The notes beneath the pieces are model-generated. The model did not search any database and had not been told where the DNA came from. It saw nothing but the letters and a program-made list of their open reading frames with translations. A program made the position numbers and the translations under genes. This document shows, one piece after another, positions 5,881 through 6,109 of a stretch of 6,109 nucleotides of DNA. The number at the start of each line of letters is the position of its first letter. The stretch's first letter is position 1. Location of the stretch: assembly GCA_020861205.1 (NCBI GenBank), contig JAJBSY010000443.1, forward strand, positions 1 through 6,109, in the 5' to 3' direction. The DNA is from Deltaproteobacteria bacterium (GTDB taxonomy: Bacteria > Desulfobacterota > Desulfovibrionia > Desulfovibrionales > Desulfovibrionaceae).

Positions 5881-6109
5881 TTACAGTTCAAGGTCCAGCA
5901 TGGCGCGCTTGATGTGGTAGGCCATGGCCACGGCCGCGCCCTCGGCGTCACCCAGGCGCATGTAATGGATGATCTCCCGATGGGTCACCACCGCGTTTTT
6001 CGCGACCGGGTCGGGCGAAACCTTGTGCATGTATCGCGCTCTGCGTCTGGCGTCCGCCGCGGAGTCGGGGAGAATGGGCTCCCGCCGCTCGATAACCTGG
6101 TGGGGGGTG
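5881..6109 (-). CDS. GntR-family transcriptional regulator, FCD domain C-terminal part (partial)
   Basis: The frame runs from the right window edge to TAA at 5883-5881 and gives 76 residues, so the N-terminal winged-helix DNA-binding domain lies outside. The visible end reads HPHQVIERREPIL, then RRRARYMHKV, then THREIIHYMRLGDAEGAAVAMAYHIKRAMLDLEL. The pattern H-x2-I-x3-(I/M)-x2-GD-x2-(A/G)-A-x2-A-M-x2-H-I is the last helix pair of the FCD domain of FadR-subfamily GntR regulators. In that fold a conserved histidine of this region helps bind a metal or the effector. Such regulators bind a small acid and usually control adjacent catabolic genes, here most likely the SDR gene 112 bases downstream on the same strand. 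The effector is unknown. Confidence 0.85.
   Translation of the reverse strand, partial: TPHQVIERREPILPDSAADARRRARYMHKVSPDPVAKNAVVTHREIIHYMRLGDAEGAAVAMAYHIKRAMLDLEL

Noticed and set aside
5019..5951. Longer 310-aa start for the SDR
   Set aside because: The extra 61 residues overlap the regulator gene and look nothing like an SDR N-terminus. AAAGGAG at the inner ATG gives the correct start.

Overview
All protein-coding genes I can support lie on the minus strand, so the window reads right to left. The window suggests a GC-rich Gram-negative (proteobacterial) chromosome. The reasons are a periplasmic osmoregulated-glucan protein (OpgG), an inner-membrane-anchored periplasmic protein of AsmA-like build, and ordinary Shine-Dalgarno sites and sigma70-like promoters. 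Desulfovibrionaceae or relatives would fit, but that is inference and I cannot verify it.

Layout from right (5') to left (3'): (1) 6109-5881, the C-terminal end of a GntR-family regulator with an FCD ligand-binding domain, cut by the window edge. (2) A 112-bp spacer with a strong hairpin just after the regulator stop. (3) 5768-5019, a classical short-chain dehydrogenase/reductase (SDR) with an intact Ser-Tyr-Lys active site, followed by an intrinsic terminator. (4) A gene-poor stretch of about 490 bp (5018-4528) with tandem hairpins, an 11-T homopolymer and a CGG-rich low-complexity block. It ends in the probable promoter and ribosome site of the next gene. (5) 4527-3442, a complete branched-chain amino acid aminotransferase (ilvE). 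(6) A 282-bp spacer with a perfect hairpin and a possible promoter. (7) 3159-1585, a 524-aa membrane-anchored protein of unknown function, closed by a 16-bp perfect hairpin that works as a terminator. (8) 1472-36, an opgG gene whose reading frame is closed by TAG inside the expected C-terminal domain.

The genes look like separate transcription units rather than one operon, because each junction carries a hairpin or terminator, a promoter-like element, or both. The regulator and the SDR are the only plausible functional pair. ilvE is housekeeping amino acid metabolism. The unknown protein and OpgG are both envelope proteins.

I did not find a clear new multi-gene system. The points most worth checking are the in-frame TAG near the end of opgG (the codons after it still look like the OpgG family), the apparent near-leaderless promoter of opgG, the unknown 524-aa envelope protein, and the odd low-complexity spacer upstream of ilvE.
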